A stretch of DNA of 64,000 nucleotides from Candidatus Pandoraea novymonadis (GCF_003004665.1 NZ_MUHY01000001.1:310001-374000), one strand, 5' to 3'. Shown: positions 30,401-41,603, counted from the stretch's first letter. The notes: generated by a model from the sequence alone, not told the origin. Numbers and translations: made by a program.

Positions 30401-31030
30401 TTGACTGAAGTTAACAAGCTTGTCGAGCAAATTGATGCTTTATTACCACAAACACAATGTACAAAATGCGGTTACCCTGGATGCCGTCAGTACGCTGCAG
30501 CCATTGCTACTGATGCCGCAGGATACAACCAATGCCCCCCTGGGGGTATTGAAGGAGTAGCACGACTAGCGTCATTACTTAGCAAACCTATAATTCCACT
30601 TAATCCAGAAAATGGCATTGAACGTCCACGCCATCGCGCCGTTATCAAGGAATCATTATGCATCGGCTGTACTTTATGTATTCAAGCATGCCCTGTCGAT
30701 GCCATAATAGGTGCATCGAAACAGATGCATACCGTTATCGAGAATCTCTGTACCGGCTGCGACTTATGTGTTTCTCCTTGCCCAGTTGATTGCATAGAAA
30801 TGGTGGTAGTTACTAAAGAAAAAACCGGTTGGAATGCTTGGTCAAAGGCGGAAGCTAATACAGCAAGAAAAAATTACGAAAACCATATGAGAAGATTGGC
30901 GAACAATGAATCTGCTCACGAAGCCCGGTTAGCCGAGCGGGCAGTCTCTCGCGTTACTGTCTCGTCGATCAGAGAATCCACAATAACAAATATTATTGTC
31001 AGCAGCAGCACGTCTGAGATAGAAAGCTGA
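30401..31030 (+). CDS. rnfB: soluble RnfB-like ferredoxin (4Fe-4S)
   Basis: Electron-transfer protein related to the RnfB/RsxB subunit. The 209 residues have the N-terminal Fe-S domain [14 protein letters not shown]...CPPGG, then two 4Fe-4S ferredoxin motifs, [15 protein letters not shown] and [15 protein letters not shown], and a charged tail. The hydrophobic N-terminal anchor of true RnfB is missing and no other rnf genes lie in the window, so it probably works alone as a soluble ferredoxin. The start is TTG 30401; no ATG fits. Followed by nth, as in Burkholderia. Confidence 0.85.
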   Translation: MTEVNKLVEQIDALLPQTQCTKCGYPGCRQYAAAIATDAAGYNQCPPGGIEGVARLASLLSKPIIPLNPENGIERPRHRAVIKESLCIGCTLCIQACPVDAIIGASKQMHTVIENLCTGCDLCVSPCPVDCIEMVVVTKEKTGWNAWSKAEANTARKNYENHMRRLANNESAHEARLAERAVSRVTVSSIRESTITNIIVSSSTSEIES

Positions 31031-31169
31031 CCTGATTAAACTACACAATAAGCGAAGTTGCAATCCATAAAAAAATATTATTTAAGCCTTTCCCCCAAAA
31101 TGACGAAATACACGCATTAATGAATACATTAAACTTTTCTTTCCATCATCCTGATGAACCTCTGTATCA

Positions 31170-31817
31170 ATGAATTCAGCCATACGTCGCACATTTTTTA
31201 AAACGCTACAGCAACTCAATCCTCATCCTGTCACAGAGCTCGAATACACCTCACCATTTGAATTACTGATTGCCGTGCTACTATCTGCACAAGCTACCGA
31301 TATTTCGGTTAATAAGGCCACGCGCAAGCTATATCGACTTGCTAACACGCCTGAAAAAATGCTTCTACTCGGCGAGGCAGGCATTATAGATTGCATCAAA
31401 ACAATTGGACTTTACCGCACAAAAGCTAAAAACATTATTTTAACAAGTCAGTCCTTGATCGATCGACATGCTGGAGAGGTGCCAGATTCCAGAGAAAGTC
31501 TTGAAGCAATGCACGGGGTCGGTCGTAAAACAGCAAATGTTGTACTTAACATTGTTTTTGGTAAACCTACCATTGCGGTGGATACTCATATTTTTCGAGT
31601 TGCTAATCGCACAGGTCTTGCTCCTGGTAAAACACCGATGGCTGTCGAACTTGCACTCAATCGAGTCACACCCGTCGAATTTCGTCAACATGCCCATCAC
31701 TGGTTGATTCTACTGGGACGATACGTCTGTAAAGCACGCAAACCTGAATGTTGGCATTGCGCTGTTGCTTCCTTATGCGATTTTCATCTTAAAACAGTAG
31801 CATCCTCCACACTCTGA
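31170..31817 (+). CDS. nth: endonuclease III
   Basis: DNA glycosylase/AP lyase for oxidised pyrimidines. The 215 residues hold the helix-hairpin-helix with catalytic Lys (MHGVGRKTANVVL), the catalytic Asp in AVDTHIFRVANR, and the C-terminal cluster C-x6-C-x2-C-x5-C in CKARKPECWHCAVASLC. Length is normal. The Fe-S cluster depends on the isc genes at 20-26 kb. Confidence 0.96.
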   Translation: MNSAIRRTFFKTLQQLNPHPVTELEYTSPFELLIAVLLSAQATDISVNKATRKLYRLANTPEKMLLLGEAGIIDCIKTIGLYRTKAKNIILTSQSLIDRHAGEVPDSRESLEAMHGVGRKTANVVLNIVFGKPTIAVDTHIFRVANRTGLAPGKTPMAVELALNRVTPVEFRQHAHHWLILLGRYVCKARKPECWHCAVASLCDFHLKTVASSTL

Positions 31818-32238
31818 AAAGCAATCTTGGAGATTTTAATAAAACGTCAAATTACATATCAAGTTAGGGAGGAGGCATAAAAAGATTAAAATGCTTGGAA
31901 TATCATCTATATAACGCTGCTCTTAATCGACTGAAATTTTTTGAAGATCCAATTTATTTTTATCTGCTTATTCTTATATAGGACTTTCCAATTCCAAAGG
32001 AATATTGATCTAAGGTAGATGTTGTATTGACAAAATACTGAGGTCTGTGAGAGAAATTTGACTATTGAGGAGAGTCCTTCAGGAACCACATATTTAATTT
32101 AATTTATATGACATAGCTCTATCCCTCTCATTTACTCACTCGCATCAGCATATAACACTCTCGGAATTTTACTACTGTCGTTAGTGCTATACAGCAATGT
32201 TATATGCAGGTTTTAAGCGGCTATTATTGTTTCCCGCC
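31818..32238. other. gene-free gap nth / yadG
   Basis: About 420 AT-rich bases. A minus-strand 60-codon frame at 31907-32089 is AT-rich noise. A small ATTCC/GGAAT hairpin lies near 31990-32004. A promoter for the ABC transporter is expected here, but none is obvious. Confidence 0.45.
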
Positions 32239-33165
32239 ATGCAAACCGTGATTTCCATCCAGAATCTGTCGAAAATCTACGCTTCAGGTTTCCAGGCATT
32301 AAAAAAAATCAACTTGGAGATTCCTCGTGGAAAAATCTTTGCCCTACTTGGTCCAAATGGTGCAGGAAAAACCACGCTGATTAACACCATTTGTGGAATC
32401 GTACGTCCAACAGAAGGTACCGTGAAAGTGAATGGTTATGACATCATCTCAGAATATCGATCTGCGCGTGCATGTATTGGCCTAGTACCACAAGAACTTA
32501 CAACAGATGCATTCGAATCCGTTTGGTCGACGGTCTCATTTTCTCGCGGTTTATTTGGTAAGCCTCCCAATTCCGATCATATCGAAAAAGTACTTCGTGA
32601 TTTGTCTTTATGGGAAAAACGTCATAACAAGCTTTTAACGCTATCTGGCGGTATGAAACGACGTGTGCTTATTGCAAAAGCATTGGCACATGAACCTCAG
32701 GTTCTCTTTCTAGATGAACCAACGGCTGGTGTGGACGTAGAGCTACGACGAGATATGTGGCGTCTCGTGCAGTCACTATGCACCACAGGCGTGACAGTCA
32801 TTTTAACCACACACTATATTGAAGAAGCTGAAGAAATGGCTGAACGTATCGGCATTCTCAATCAAGGGAAAATTATGCTAGTGCAAGATAAAATGGATCT
32901 CATGCGTAAGCTCGGTAGCAAACAATTAACATTACAGCTAACAACTACGATGAAAAGTATTCCGCGATCGCTTGCCGCGTATGACATGACGCTTGCCACT
33001 GGTGGTGATGAACTGATTTTTATCTACGATGCTAAAGTTGCACCAACAACGATTTCTGAGCTATTACGTGACCTAGATCAGGCCGGCGTTGCTGTGAAAG
33101 ATTTAAAAACGACACAAAGCTCTCTCGAAGATATTTTCGTAAGCCTTGTCCATCACACCTCTTAA
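32239..33165 (+). CDS. yadG: ABC transporter ATP-binding protein, YadG type
   Basis: ATPase of an ABC-2 type exporter; substrate unknown. Walker A is GPNGAGKT, the signature LSGGMKRR, Walker [14 protein letters not shown]-loop [11 protein letters not shown]. The C-terminus ends [10 protein letters not shown] as in E. coli YadG. I start at ATG 32239 ([12 protein letters not shown]); an in-frame ATG at 32197 adds 14 residues before the conserved beginning. It pairs with the permease gene 39 bases downstream. Confidence 0.92.
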   Translation: MQTVISIQNLSKIYASGFQALKKINLEIPRGKIFALLGPNGAGKTTLINTICGIVRPTEGTVKVNGYDIISEYRSARACIGLVPQELTTDAFESVWSTVSFSRGLFGKPPNSDHIEKVLRDLSLWEKRHNKLLTLSGGMKRRVLIAKALAHEPQVLFLDEPTAGVDVELRRDMWRLVQSLCTTGVTVILTTHYIEEAEEMAERIGILNQGKIMLVQDKMDLMRKLGSKQLTLQLTTTMKSIPRSLAAYDMTLATGGDELIFIYDAKVAPTTISELLRDLDQAGVAVKDLKTTQSSLEDIFVSLVHHTS

Positions 33166-33204
33166 AAAAATACTCATCATGTATGTTGTGAGAAGGTGCT
33201 AAAA

Positions 33205-33966
33205 ATGAATCTCTATGCCGTACTTGCCATCTACAATTTTGAGATGGCAAGAACACGAAGAACCTTGATGAGAAGCATTATCTCGCCAGTAATCTCTACA
33301 TCACTTTATTTCGTAGTTTTCGGTGCTGCGGTTGGATCTCGTATTCCAGAAATTAGCGGAGTCCCTTACGGTGCATTCATTGCACCTGGTCTGATTATGC
33401 TATCCCTCCTCACACAAAGCGTATCAAACGCATCATTCGGAATCTATTTTCCGCGTTTTACTGGGACCATTTATGAGCTGCTGTCGGCACCAATTTCATA
33501 CCTAGAGATCACTATCGGTTATGTCGGAGCAGCAGCAACCAAGTCCATTATTCTCGGCTTGATCATGCTCGCAACAGCCTCACTATTCGTGCCTCTTCGA
33601 ATCGAACATCCGTTCTGGATGCTCATATTTTTAGTATTGACAGCATTCACCTTTTCTCTACTCGGGTTTATTATAGGCATCTGGGCTGACGGCTTCGAGA
33701 AATTACAGTTGGTACCACTTGTTGTCATTACACCACTAACATTTCTCGGCGGCAGCTTTTATTCGACAGATGTTCTCTCACCATTTTGGAAAACTGTGAC
33801 TCTTTTTAACCCTGTGGTCTATCTAATTAGTGGTTTTCGATGGAGTTTTTATAGCATTGCCGATGTTAATGTTGGCATTAGTGTTGTGATGACCATCGTA
33901 TTTTTATCAGTCTTCCTCATCATCATTGGCTGGATTTTTAAAACAGGGTATCGTTTAAAACACTAA
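33205..33966 (+). CDS. yadH: ABC-2 type transporter permease, YadH type
   Basis: Six-helix membrane permease partner of the preceding ATPase. Hydrophobic segments include the conserved [31 protein letters not shown], and the C-terminal [20 protein letters not shown] and [14 protein letters not shown], close to YadH. Start at ATG 33205 behind GAGAAGG; GTG 33196 is also possible. The same pair often precedes bolA-murA-his genes in Burkholderia (from memory), which are not next here. Confidence 0.9.
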   Translation: MNLYAVLAIYNFEMARTRRTLMRSIISPVISTSLYFVVFGAAVGSRIPEISGVPYGAFIAPGLIMLSLLTQSVSNASFGIYFPRFTGTIYELLSAPISYLEITIGYVGAAATKSIILGLIMLATASLFVPLRIEHPFWMLIFLVLTAFTFSLLGFIIGIWADGFEKLQLVPLVVITPLTFLGGSFYSTDVLSPFWKTVTLFNPVVYLISGFRWSFYSIADVNVGISVVMTIVFLSVFLIIIGWIFKTGYRLKH

Positions 33967-33982
33967 TGCTAAGCATCAATAT

Positions 33983-33990
33983 AAAGGAGG
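33983..33990 (+). promoter_or_regulatory. strong Shine-Dalgarno with no gene behind it
   Basis: AAAGGAGG lies 17 bases after the permease stop, but no start codon with an open frame follows; the sequence runs straight into stops. It may be the ribosome-binding site of a lost downstream gene. Confidence 0.4.
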
Positions 33991-34125
33991 AAAATCATTC
34001 TTTTTTGAAAAAGCAGATTACATCTCCATAGAAGTCTCTTATTCGACATCCATCTCGCTCTAAGGCTTAAATTCGATCGTGTAATATGCACTTAAATTGT
34101 ATATTACTGAGCACAGATATTGATG

Positions 34126-34201
34126 TGGTAGGCCGTGCTGGGTTCGAACCAGCGACCAAGGGATTATGAATCCCCTGCTCTAACCACTGAGCTAACGGCC
34201 C
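34126..34201 (-). tRNA. tRNA with CAU anticodon, probably tRNA-Ile2
   Basis: 76 bases including encoded CCA. Acceptor GGGCCGT/ACGGCCT (with a G-U first pair), D arm GCTC/GAGC, anticodon stem GGGGA/TCCCT with loop TTCATAA, T arm GCTGG/CCAGC with TTCGAAC. The D arm and the TTGGTCGCTGGTTC stretch match E. coli tRNA-Ile2 better than elongator tRNA-Met; if so, TilS must convert the C to lysidine. It sits 21 bases after rpoD on the same strand. Confidence 0.9.
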
Positions 34202-34222
34202 ATCAAATTAATTGTAAGTAAC

Positions 34223-36832
34223 TTAGCTACCTTCCAGGAAGGACATGAGTTTATCAGATCGACTTGGATGACGTAGCTTACGAAGCGCCTTTGCCTCAAT
34301 TTGACGAATCCGTTCACGCGTCACGTCAAATTGCTTACCAACTTCTTCAAGTGTGTGATCCGTACTCATCTCTATACCGAAACGCATGCGAAGCACTTTC
34401 GCTTCACGAGGTGTCAATGAATCAAGCACATCTTTCACGACATCTCTCATACTACCATGAAGTGCAGCATCTACGGGAGTGACTGTGCCAGCATCCTCAA
34501 TAAAATCACCTAGATGCGAATCATCGTCATCTCCGATCGGAGTTTCCATGGAAATAGGCTCTTTCGCGATCTTCATAATTTTTCGAATCTTCTCTTCTGG
34601 CATTTCCATCTTCTCAGCCAGTGTTGCTGGATCAGGCTCTAGGCCAGTTTCCTGCAAAATTTGACGAGAAATTCGATTCATCTTATTAATTGTTTCTATC
34701 ATGTGGACTGGAATACGTATCGTCCGTGCTTGATCTGCGATTGAACGCGTGATTGCTTGACGAATCCACCAAGTCGCATACGTCGAAAATTTGTAACCAC
34801 GACGATATTCAAATTTGTCAACGGCTTTCATTAAACCAATATTGCCTTCCTGAATTAGGTCCAGAAACTGTAGACCACGATTCGTATATTTTTTAGCAAT
34901 AGAAATTACAAGACGCAAGTTGGCTTCTGTCATCTCACGTTTGGCCTTACGTGCGCGACGCTCACCTTCGGCCATTTTACGATTGATATCCTTCAATTCA
35001 CTCAATGGCAATATCACATCTGCCTGCAAATCAATTAACTTTTGCTGAAGTTCTTGAATAGCTGGCACGTTACGTTCCAGTATTGAACTGTAATTCTTGC
35101 CATCAGCCACAATCGTGTTGATCCAGTTGAGATCGACTTCATTCCCCTGAAAACTGGATAAAAAATCAGAACGAGGCATACGACATTTATCAACAACAAT
35201 ATGCAAGATCGCACGTTCAATGTAACGGATCTGATCCACCTGCGAACGCAAAGTATCGCACAATCGTTCAACAGTCCTCGCGGTAAAACGAATGGTCATC
35301 AGTTCTGCCTGAATCGATGCCCCTGCTTTCAAATATGACTTCGACTGATAACCTTCTCTATGGAAGCAATCTTCCATTTTACCAAATAACTCAGCAATCA
35401 ATGAAAACTTAGTCAGCGCATCACGCTTAAGTTGTTCAATATGTGCTGCTGAAATACTAGAATCTGAATTATCTTCGTCTTCGGGCGATACTGCATCATC
35501 ATTTTCCGAGCTCCCATCGAAACCCTCGTCCTCAGAGGAAGTTTGCACAGTTACAGAATCTGTATCAAAGTCAATTAACCCATCAACCACCTCGTCAATG
35601 CGTACTTCATCACGCTTGACTTTATCTGCCAATACAAGAATTTCAGCAATCGTTGTAGGGCATACTGAAATAGCCTTGACCATATGCTTGAGGCCTTCTT
35701 CAATGCGTTTGGCTATTTCAATTTCACCCTCTCTCGTTAGTAACTCCACTGTTCCCATTTCACGCATATACATGCGTACTGGGTCCGTCGTACGGCCGAA
35801 CTCTGAATCGACGGTCGATAACGCTGCCTCTGCTTCTTCTTCAACTTCATCATCAGAAGCAATGTTTGGCGCATTATCATTGAGCAGCAATGTTTCAGCA
35901 TCCGGCGCCTGCTCATAAACTGCAATTCCCATATCATGGAACGTACCGGTAATACTTTCCAGCGCCTCGCTCTCGATAAGATCATCAGGAAGATGATCAT
36001 TAATCTCGGAAAATGTTAGGAAGCCACGCTCTTTCCCAAGTTTAATAAGCGCTTTGAGCTTCCCACGCCGCTCTTCCAATTCTTCGGCAGTTCCTGGCTG
36101 ATGTGAAGAAAATGCATCCTTCAGTAACGCCTTTTCCTTTGCTCGACGGTCACGTGCCTTCTGCTTTTCCACTTTAATCTGATCTTCGTTCAAGGGTTGA
36201 TCGTATATATTTTTTACTGCGTTATCTTGCGCAATGAAAGCAGTGTTTATGGCTTCCATATTTGGAATAGTTCCCTTTCCAGCTCTGGGAGAGCGCTTAG
36301 CAGATGTGGATGGTTGAGTTACTTCATTCATTACAACCTTCGCTTCCATCGACTGATTCCCTTCGATAACCCCCTTTCTGGCAACAACAACTTCGGCCTG
36401 GTCATAAGCTGTCTTAGATTCTCTCAATGGAAACTCACTTTGACAATTATCAATTTCGATCGGCTTTTCTGCTTTATTACGCATATTGCGGATGGTTCTC
36501 AAGTTGTGCGCCGATTCTTTTGAGACAGTCATCACCTTTTCTATCTTTTTTGCTGAAACAACAATTTTCATAGAAGATTTGCCTGTTTTTGAAACAGCAG
36601 TAGTTTTTTCTTGATGCAATGTTCTTCCATTACTAGCTTCAGCCCGAGACACTTTTTTATCCTTCACAGACTTAGCGACTTTTGCACTAAAAGACTTAGT
36701 CAGGGAGGATGATTTTTCTTTCTTCGATCTCTTGTTTTGAGAAACGGGGAGTTCTATCACTGGAGTGGGCTTCGCTGACGACGACACCTCATCTCTTATC
36801 TTTTTTCTACCGGACGTTGTCGTCTTTTCCAT
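34223..36832 (-). CDS. rpoD: primary sigma factor RpoD
   Basis: Housekeeping sigma-70. The 869 residues start with a long, low-complexity Lys/Ser-rich extension (about 230 residues) before region 1.1 ([24 protein letters not shown]), then region 1.2 ([21 protein letters not shown]) and an acidic non-conserved insert. Region 2 ([21 protein letters not shown]) contains [13 protein letters not shown], and region 4 is [14 protein letters not shown]...[20 protein letters not shown]. The long basic N-terminus also occurs in Burkholderia RpoD. It lies 77 bases after dnaG. Confidence 0.96.
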   Translation of the reverse strand: MEKTTTSGRKKIRDEVSSSAKPTPVIELPVSQNKRSKKEKSSSLTKSFSAKVAKSVKDKKVSRAEASNGRTLHQEKTTAVSKTGKSSMKIVVSAKKIEKVMTVSKESAHNLRTIRNMRNKAEKPIEIDNCQSEFPLRESKTAYDQAEVVVARKGVIEGNQSMEAKVVMNEVTQPSTSAKRSPRAGKGTIPNMEAINTAFIAQDNAVKNIYDQPLNEDQIKVEKQKARDRRAKEKALLKDAFSSHQPGTAEELEERRGKLKALIKLGKERGFLTFSEINDHLPDDLIESEALESITGTFHDMGIAVYEQAPDAETLLLNDNAPNIASDDEVEEEAEAALSTVDSEFGRTTDPVRMYMREMGTVELLTREGEIEIAKRIEEGLKHMVKAISVCPTTIAEILVLADKVKRDEVRIDEVVDGLIDFDTDSVTVQTSSEDEGFDGSSENDDAVSPEDEDNSDSSISAAHIEQLKRDALTKFSLIAELFGKMEDCFHREGYQSKSYLKAGASIQAELMTIRFTARTVERLCDTLRSQVDQIRYIERAILHIVVDKCRMPRSDFLSSFQGNEVDLNWINTIVADGKNYSSILERNVPAIQELQQKLIDLQADVILPLSELKDINRKMAEGERRARKAKREMTEANLRLVISIAKKYTNRGLQFLDLIQEGNIGLMKAVDKFEYRRGYKFSTYATWWIRQAITRSIADQARTIRIPVHMIETINKMNRISRQILQETGLEPDPATLAEKMEMPEEKIRKIMKIAKEPISMETPIGDDDDSHLGDFIEDAGTVTPVDAALHGSMRDVVKDVLDSLTPREAKVLRMRFGIEMSTDHTLEEVGKQFDVTRERIRQIEAKALRKLRHPSRSDKLMSFLEGS

Positions 36833-36909
36833 ATTAATTCCACTTGCCAGAAAAAATAGCCCACTGAAATATTTTTGATTATATCATGCGAACTTTCTTC
36901 ATCCTCGTA

Positions 36910-38784
36910 TCATGAATATCCTATATTGTTGGAAAATAACTGTCGTTTCAATTCATTACGCTCACGTGATAGAGCCGCAGCATGACACATCTCTTCGGGA
37001 GTAAGTGAGCCTTGCTTATATAAGCGATCTAAAGCTTCGCATAATCCATCGTAGCGCAACTTGCGAATGGCACTACGCACCTCAACCAACCGTAAATGCA
37101 GCTGTTCCTGTCGTTTATCAAGCTGAATTTCATCTTCTGAACTCGATAAGACTAAATCCCGCACATTTTCATCAAAGGACATGATTTCACGCAGAACGTC
37201 TTCGTAAGTCGCGAAATTTGGTGAGGTACGCAGAAGATCCGAAAGATACCGAAAATCGGCTTGAGTTCCCATATCTTGACAAAGCTTCAAGATTTCCTGG
37301 AAAATTTCAGAATAGTCCTTGACTACTTTCAATTGTTGCGCTTCATCATCGGTCAAATTATTTGCTATCAACGGATACATCAAAAGATTTTGCAATATAC
37401 GTCGGGCTGTATTAACTACAGGACGTTTCTCAGGCTTTATCAAAGCTTTATTATAATTTTTTATTCTAGGTTGAGCAGGTAATTGGCACAAATTTATAAC
37501 ATCTTCGAGAGGTATCCCCGCGCGCGCCGAAAATTCTTTCAAAATTTGACTACGAAGAGTATTTGTCGGCAAAGCCTGTAACAAAGGCTTTGCTTCGAAA
37601 AAAGCACGTGCACGACCTTCAGGCTGATGCATCTCCTTACCTTTCAGCACTTCTGCAATCAAAAATTGAGAGAGTGGAATGGCTTCATTCACTTTTTCAG
37701 AAAATACTTTCGCACCAAATTTACGGATAAAACTGTCGGGATCATGCTCCGCTGGTAAAAATAAAAATTTAAAACTACAATTGTCCCCTGCATGCGGCAA
37801 ACACGTTTCCATTGCGCGCCTTGCAGCGCGTCGTCCGGGCGTATCCCCATCAAAGCTAAATACCACCGTTTCTGTTTGACGCAACAGTTTCTGCACATGC
37901 ATAGACGTACAAGCAGTCCCTAACGTAGCAAGTGCGTTTCGAAATCCGGCTTGTGCAAGTGTGACGACATCCATATAACCTTCAACGACAAGTGCGTAAC
38001 CCGCATCACGAATTCCACTACGCGCCTCAAAAAGGCCGTATAGTTCGTTCCCTTTCGAAAAGAGCGATGTTTCAGGAGAATTTAAATACTTCGGTTCTCC
38101 ATTTCCCATTATGCGTCCACCGAAACCAATCACTTGTCCTTTTGCATTTCGAATAGGAAATATAATTCGATCACGAAATCGGTCATAACGTCGGTTTAAC
38201 CCATCATTGCGGGTCATTTTATCGCCATCAATTACCAACCCCGCTTCCATCAATAGATCACTACGATAATCTTGAAATGCCGCTGCTAGGTTTTGCCAAC
38301 TATTCGGCGCATAACCAAGGCCAAATTTAGCTGCAATTCCTCCAGTTAAACCACGACCCTTCAAGTAGTCAATAGCAAGTGTTGCAGTGCGTAATTGACG
38401 ACGGTAATAATTGCTCGCGCAATTCATAACATCAACTAATCTCAATATCTCCTTCCGCTGCGAAGTTTTCTCCTTAACACCATTCATAGACATCTCACGA
38501 GGTACATTAAGTCCTACTGAATTCGCAAGATCCTCAACCGCTTCAATAAAACCGAGACCCCCTTGTTCCATTAAAAATGTCACTGCCGTACCATTTGCGC
38601 CACAACCGAAGCAATGATAAAATTGTTTGATTTGACTCACTGTAAATGACGGTGATTTTTCGCTGTGGAATGGACAAAGGCCAATAAAATTGGCCCCTCC
38701 CTTCTTCAAGGGCACATAACGTCCAATTACCTCGACAATATCGACGCGGTTGAGTAGTTCTTGAACAAATGTTTGAGGAATCAT
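36910..38784 (-). CDS. dnaG: DNA primase
   Basis: Makes RNA primers for replication. The 624 residues contain the CHC2 zinc motif in CPFHSEKSPSF...HCFGCG (about 38-63), the TOPRIM core with VVEGYMDVVTLAQ and FSFDGDTPGRRAA, and a helical C-terminal DnaB-binding domain. Usual Burkholderia neighbours rpsU and yqeY are not seen upstream. Confidence 0.96.
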   Translation of the reverse strand: MIPQTFVQELLNRVDIVEVIGRYVPLKKGGANFIGLCPFHSEKSPSFTVSQIKQFYHCFGCGANGTAVTFLMEQGGLGFIEAVEDLANSVGLNVPREMSMNGVKEKTSQRKEILRLVDVMNCASNYYRRQLRTATLAIDYLKGRGLTGGIAAKFGLGYAPNSWQNLAAAFQDYRSDLLMEAGLVIDGDKMTRNDGLNRRYDRFRDRIIFPIRNAKGQVIGFGGRIMGNGEPKYLNSPETSLFSKGNELYGLFEARSGIRDAGYALVVEGYMDVVTLAQAGFRNALATLGTACTSMHVQKLLRQTETVVFSFDGDTPGRRAARRAMETCLPHAGDNCSFKFLFLPAEHDPDSFIRKFGAKVFSEKVNEAIPLSQFLIAEVLKGKEMHQPEGRARAFFEAKPLLQALPTNTLRSQILKEFSARAGIPLEDVINLCQLPAQPRIKNYNKALIKPEKRPVVNTARRILQNLLMYPLIANNLTDDEAQQLKVVKDYSEIFQEILKLCQDMGTQADFRYLSDLLRTSPNFATYEDVLREIMSFDENVRDLVLSSSEDEIQLDKRQEQLHLRLVEVRSAIRKLRYDGLCEALDRLYKQGSLTPEEMCHAAALSRERNELKRQLFSNNIGYS

Positions 38785-39139
38785 GGCTCAAATATGATGA
38801 GAGATATTACCCAGCACGTGAGCTCGTTGATATTAGAAACACGTCTGCATTTATTTTATCTGCAATATTACAGAGGCATCTGTTAGTCAGACTAAGATGC
38901 AATTCACTATCTTCATGACTTTTCATATTCAATGCTTTGACCGATTATTGCATTCATAAATGCCATGTACCTATCCCTGTTATAGCAATCACCATTTATT
39001 AACTTCATTCTGATTAATCACGGTAATTAACAAAATAATTGAATTTTTACTACGTAACATCAGGGAAGCAGCTGAATTAACACAGCGAAAACAAAATGTC
39101 GCCCCGTTTATCCCATGGTAATACTATATTACTATCCAA
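38785..39139. other. gene-free gap upstream of dnaG
   Basis: About 355 bases with no open frame of note. I looked for rpsU and yqeY, which often precede dnaG, and recognised neither. Confidence 0.5.
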
Positions 39140-40357
39140 CTACTGAATATCTTCAGCAGCTATAGCTCTAGCCACGGCTACAGCAGATGCCCACGCCCAT
39201 TGAAAATTATAACCGCCAAGCCAGCCAGTGACGTCCAGAACTTCACCAATAAAATGTAGCCCTCGCAATCCATGCACCTCCAGGGTTGTAGATGATAATG
39301 CCATCGTATCAACGCCGCCACGTGTCACTTCAGCTTTGCTCCACCCTGCTGAGCTACAAGGTTTAACCTTCCAAGCGTTTGATGCTCTGGCAAGCGAGCG
39401 TAATGCCTTATCAGATAATTCTTGAATTCTAGATGAGGGAGAAAGATTTTGATGCCCAACCAACGCATTAGATAACCGCACTGGCAAGAATTGACTTAGT
39501 ACGTTTACCAACTGGCGCTTCGAACTTGCTTTAGCTTTAATTAGCAGTTCCTCAAGCTTTTGTGTTGGTGCAAGATCGATCAGAAGCAGTTGCCCCGCTG
39601 TCCAATAATTGGATATCTGTAGAATTGCGGGCCCCGATAATCCACGGTGAGTCACCAGCAAATCTTCCACAAAACTTACAGCATGGCCTGTTTCCCCCAA
39701 ACTAACTTCGACTTCTAAAGACAATCCCGATAAACCAGTAAATGGTGCCCAACTGATCGTATCAAACATCAATGGCACTAAAGCCGGGCGAGGTTCGATG
39801 ATGTTCAAATTAAATTGCTTGGCAAGACGAAATCCCCAGTCCGTTGCTCCAATTTTTGGAATAGACAATCCACCCGTTGCAACCACCAAACGGCTTACGG
39901 AAATATCTCCAGCATCTGTTATTAAATAATAAGGATGGCTCCCCTCATTACGGGTAACAGCATGAACACGACAAGGCATTCTCCAGTAGACATTACCCAC
40001 TTCACACTCTCGACGCAACATCTCTATAATGTCACCCGAACTCTTATCACAAAACAACTGCCCTTTGTGTTTCTCATGCCATGAGATACCATTCTCCCGC
40101 ATCAGATCCAAGAAATCACTAGGCGTATAACGTGCTAGCGCTGAACGACAAAAATCAGGATTTTCCGAAAGATAGTTAGAGGGACCCGCATTAATGTTGG
40201 TAAAGTTACAACGCCCGCCCCCAGAGATACGAATCTTCTCAGCAAGGAATTTAGCATGGTCTATTAATACCACTCGCAAGCCGGCTTGACCCGCTAAACC
40301 AGCACACATCATACCTGCTGCTCCGGCCCCTACAATCGCAACATCAAATTTTTCCAT
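39140..40357 (-). CDS. BaiN/HI0933-family FAD-dependent oxidoreductase
   Basis: Flavoprotein of unknown substrate (HI0933/YhiN family). From ATG 40357 the 405 residues show the FAD-binding AIVGAGAAGMMCA, the family pattern EKIRISGGGRCNFTN, LVVATGGLSIPKIG, and the C-terminal GLHFIGEVLDVTGWLGGYNFQWAWASA. A start 9 bases upstream (ATG 40366) is equally possible. It stands divergent to tsaD. Retention in a shrinking genome suggests an important but unknown redox job. Confidence 0.9.
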   Translation of the reverse strand: MEKFDVAIVGAGAAGMMCAGLAGQAGLRVVLIDHAKFLAEKIRISGGGRCNFTNINAGPSNYLSENPDFCRSALARYTPSDFLDLMRENGISWHEKHKGQLFCDKSSGDIIEMLRRECEVGNVYWRMPCRVHAVTRNEGSHPYYLITDAGDISVSRLVVATGGLSIPKIGATDWGFRLAKQFNLNIIEPRPALVPLMFDTISWAPFTGLSGLSLEVEVSLGETGHAVSFVEDLLVTHRGLSGPAILQISNYWTAGQLLLIDLAPTQKLEELLIKAKASSKRQLVNVLSQFLPVRLSNALVGHQNLSPSSRIQELSDKALRSLARASNAWKVKPCSSAGWSKAEVTRGGVDTMALSSTTLEVHGLRGLHFIGEVLDVTGWLGGYNFQWAWASAVAVARAIAAEDIQ

Positions 40358-40508
40358 GCTTAGCATTGTAGCGACACAAAGTAAAACCGTCATCTTGTCA
40401 CCGCTTTCTCCACGTTATATGGATCCGCGAATGACCTGCGATATTGGTGGTATACTGAGACCATGCATATTATTTTAGTCAATTTTGACTAAAACTACTT
40501 CAATTCTT

Positions 40509-41537
40509 ATGTTAGTTTTAGGCATCGAAAGTTCTTGCGACGAAACCGGTCTCGCTTTGTATGATACAAAGCATGGTTTACTCTCCCATGCGCTTCATTC
40601 TCAAATTGCTATGCACGAAGCGTATGGTGGTGTCGTTCCAGAATTAGCTTCACGCGATCATATCCGACACGTCCTGCCACTCACTGAAGCAGTACTCGCA
40701 GAAGCCAAAAAACCGTTATCAACCATAGATGCCATTGCTTACACACAAGGTCCAGGACTCGCTGGTGCACTACTTGTCGGGGCAAGCATTGCAAATGCAT
40801 TGGGATTTGCCCTCGAAAAACCTGTGATAGGAGTACATCATCTTGAAGGACATTTACTATCTCCACTGCTTTCGCCTGAGCCACCTGAATTCCCTTTCGT
40901 AGCGCTACTTGTCTCTGGTGGACATACACAATTGATGGAAGCACATGGATTCGGTCAATATCGTATGCTAGGTGAAACCTTAGATGATGCCGCGGGAGAA
41001 GCCTTTGATAAGACGGCAAAGCTTCTCGGCATTGGCTACCCTGGTGGTCCTGCCGTATCTCGACTGGCAGAATTTGGTAGCCCCAACCGCTTTAGGTTTC
41101 CTCGTCCAATGAAGTATTCAGGTAATCTTGATTTCAGTTTCAGTGGTCTAAAGACAGCTGTGCTTACTCAGGTAAAAAGTCTGAAAGAAAATATTTGCGA
41201 ACAGACCAAAGCCGACTTAACGCGAAGCTTCGTGGATGCTATCGTAGATATCCTCGTTGATAAATCTATGACAGCATTAAAGCAAACAGGCTTGCATACC
41301 CTTGTCGTATCAGGCGGCGTCGGGGCTAATCAACAATTACGTCAAGGTCTCAATCTGGCCGTCAAGCGATGCGGGTACCGGGTTCATTACCCAAACCTAT
41401 CATTTTGTACCGATAACGGCGCTATGATTGCCTTCGCTGGAGCAATGCGCCTTAAACATTGGCCAGATGAGGCGGATTTCTCTTACTCATACACAGTTCG
41501 CCCGCGCTGGGACTTATCCGATATCACTAGATATTAG
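40509..41537 (+). CDS. tsaD: tRNA t6A threonylcarbamoyltransferase TsaD
   Basis: Catalytic subunit that transfers the threonylcarbamoyl group to tRNA A37. The 342 residues begin [20 protein letters not shown] and carry the metal-binding HxxxH in [18 protein letters not shown], and [12 protein letters not shown] 40509 chosen to match the family; an in-frame start at 40485 adds eight residues. Works with TsaB from 1.1 kb. Confidence 0.97.
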   Translation: MLVLGIESSCDETGLALYDTKHGLLSHALHSQIAMHEAYGGVVPELASRDHIRHVLPLTEAVLAEAKKPLSTIDAIAYTQGPGLAGALLVGASIANALGFALEKPVIGVHHLEGHLLSPLLSPEPPEFPFVALLVSGGHTQLMEAHGFGQYRMLGETLDDAAGEAFDKTAKLLGIGYPGGPAVSRLAEFGSPNRFRFPRPMKYSGNLDFSFSGLKTAVLTQVKSLKENICEQTKADLTRSFVDAIVDILVDKSMTALKQTGLHTLVVSGGVGANQQLRQGLNLAVKRCGYRVHYPNLSFCTDNGAMIAFAGAMRLKHWPDEADFSYSYTVRPRWDLSDITRY

Positions 41538-41603
41538 TGTTCAATCCATATCTCAGACGTATTCGTGATTCTGCGATAGCCAATGATCAATTTATTCCTA
41601 TCG

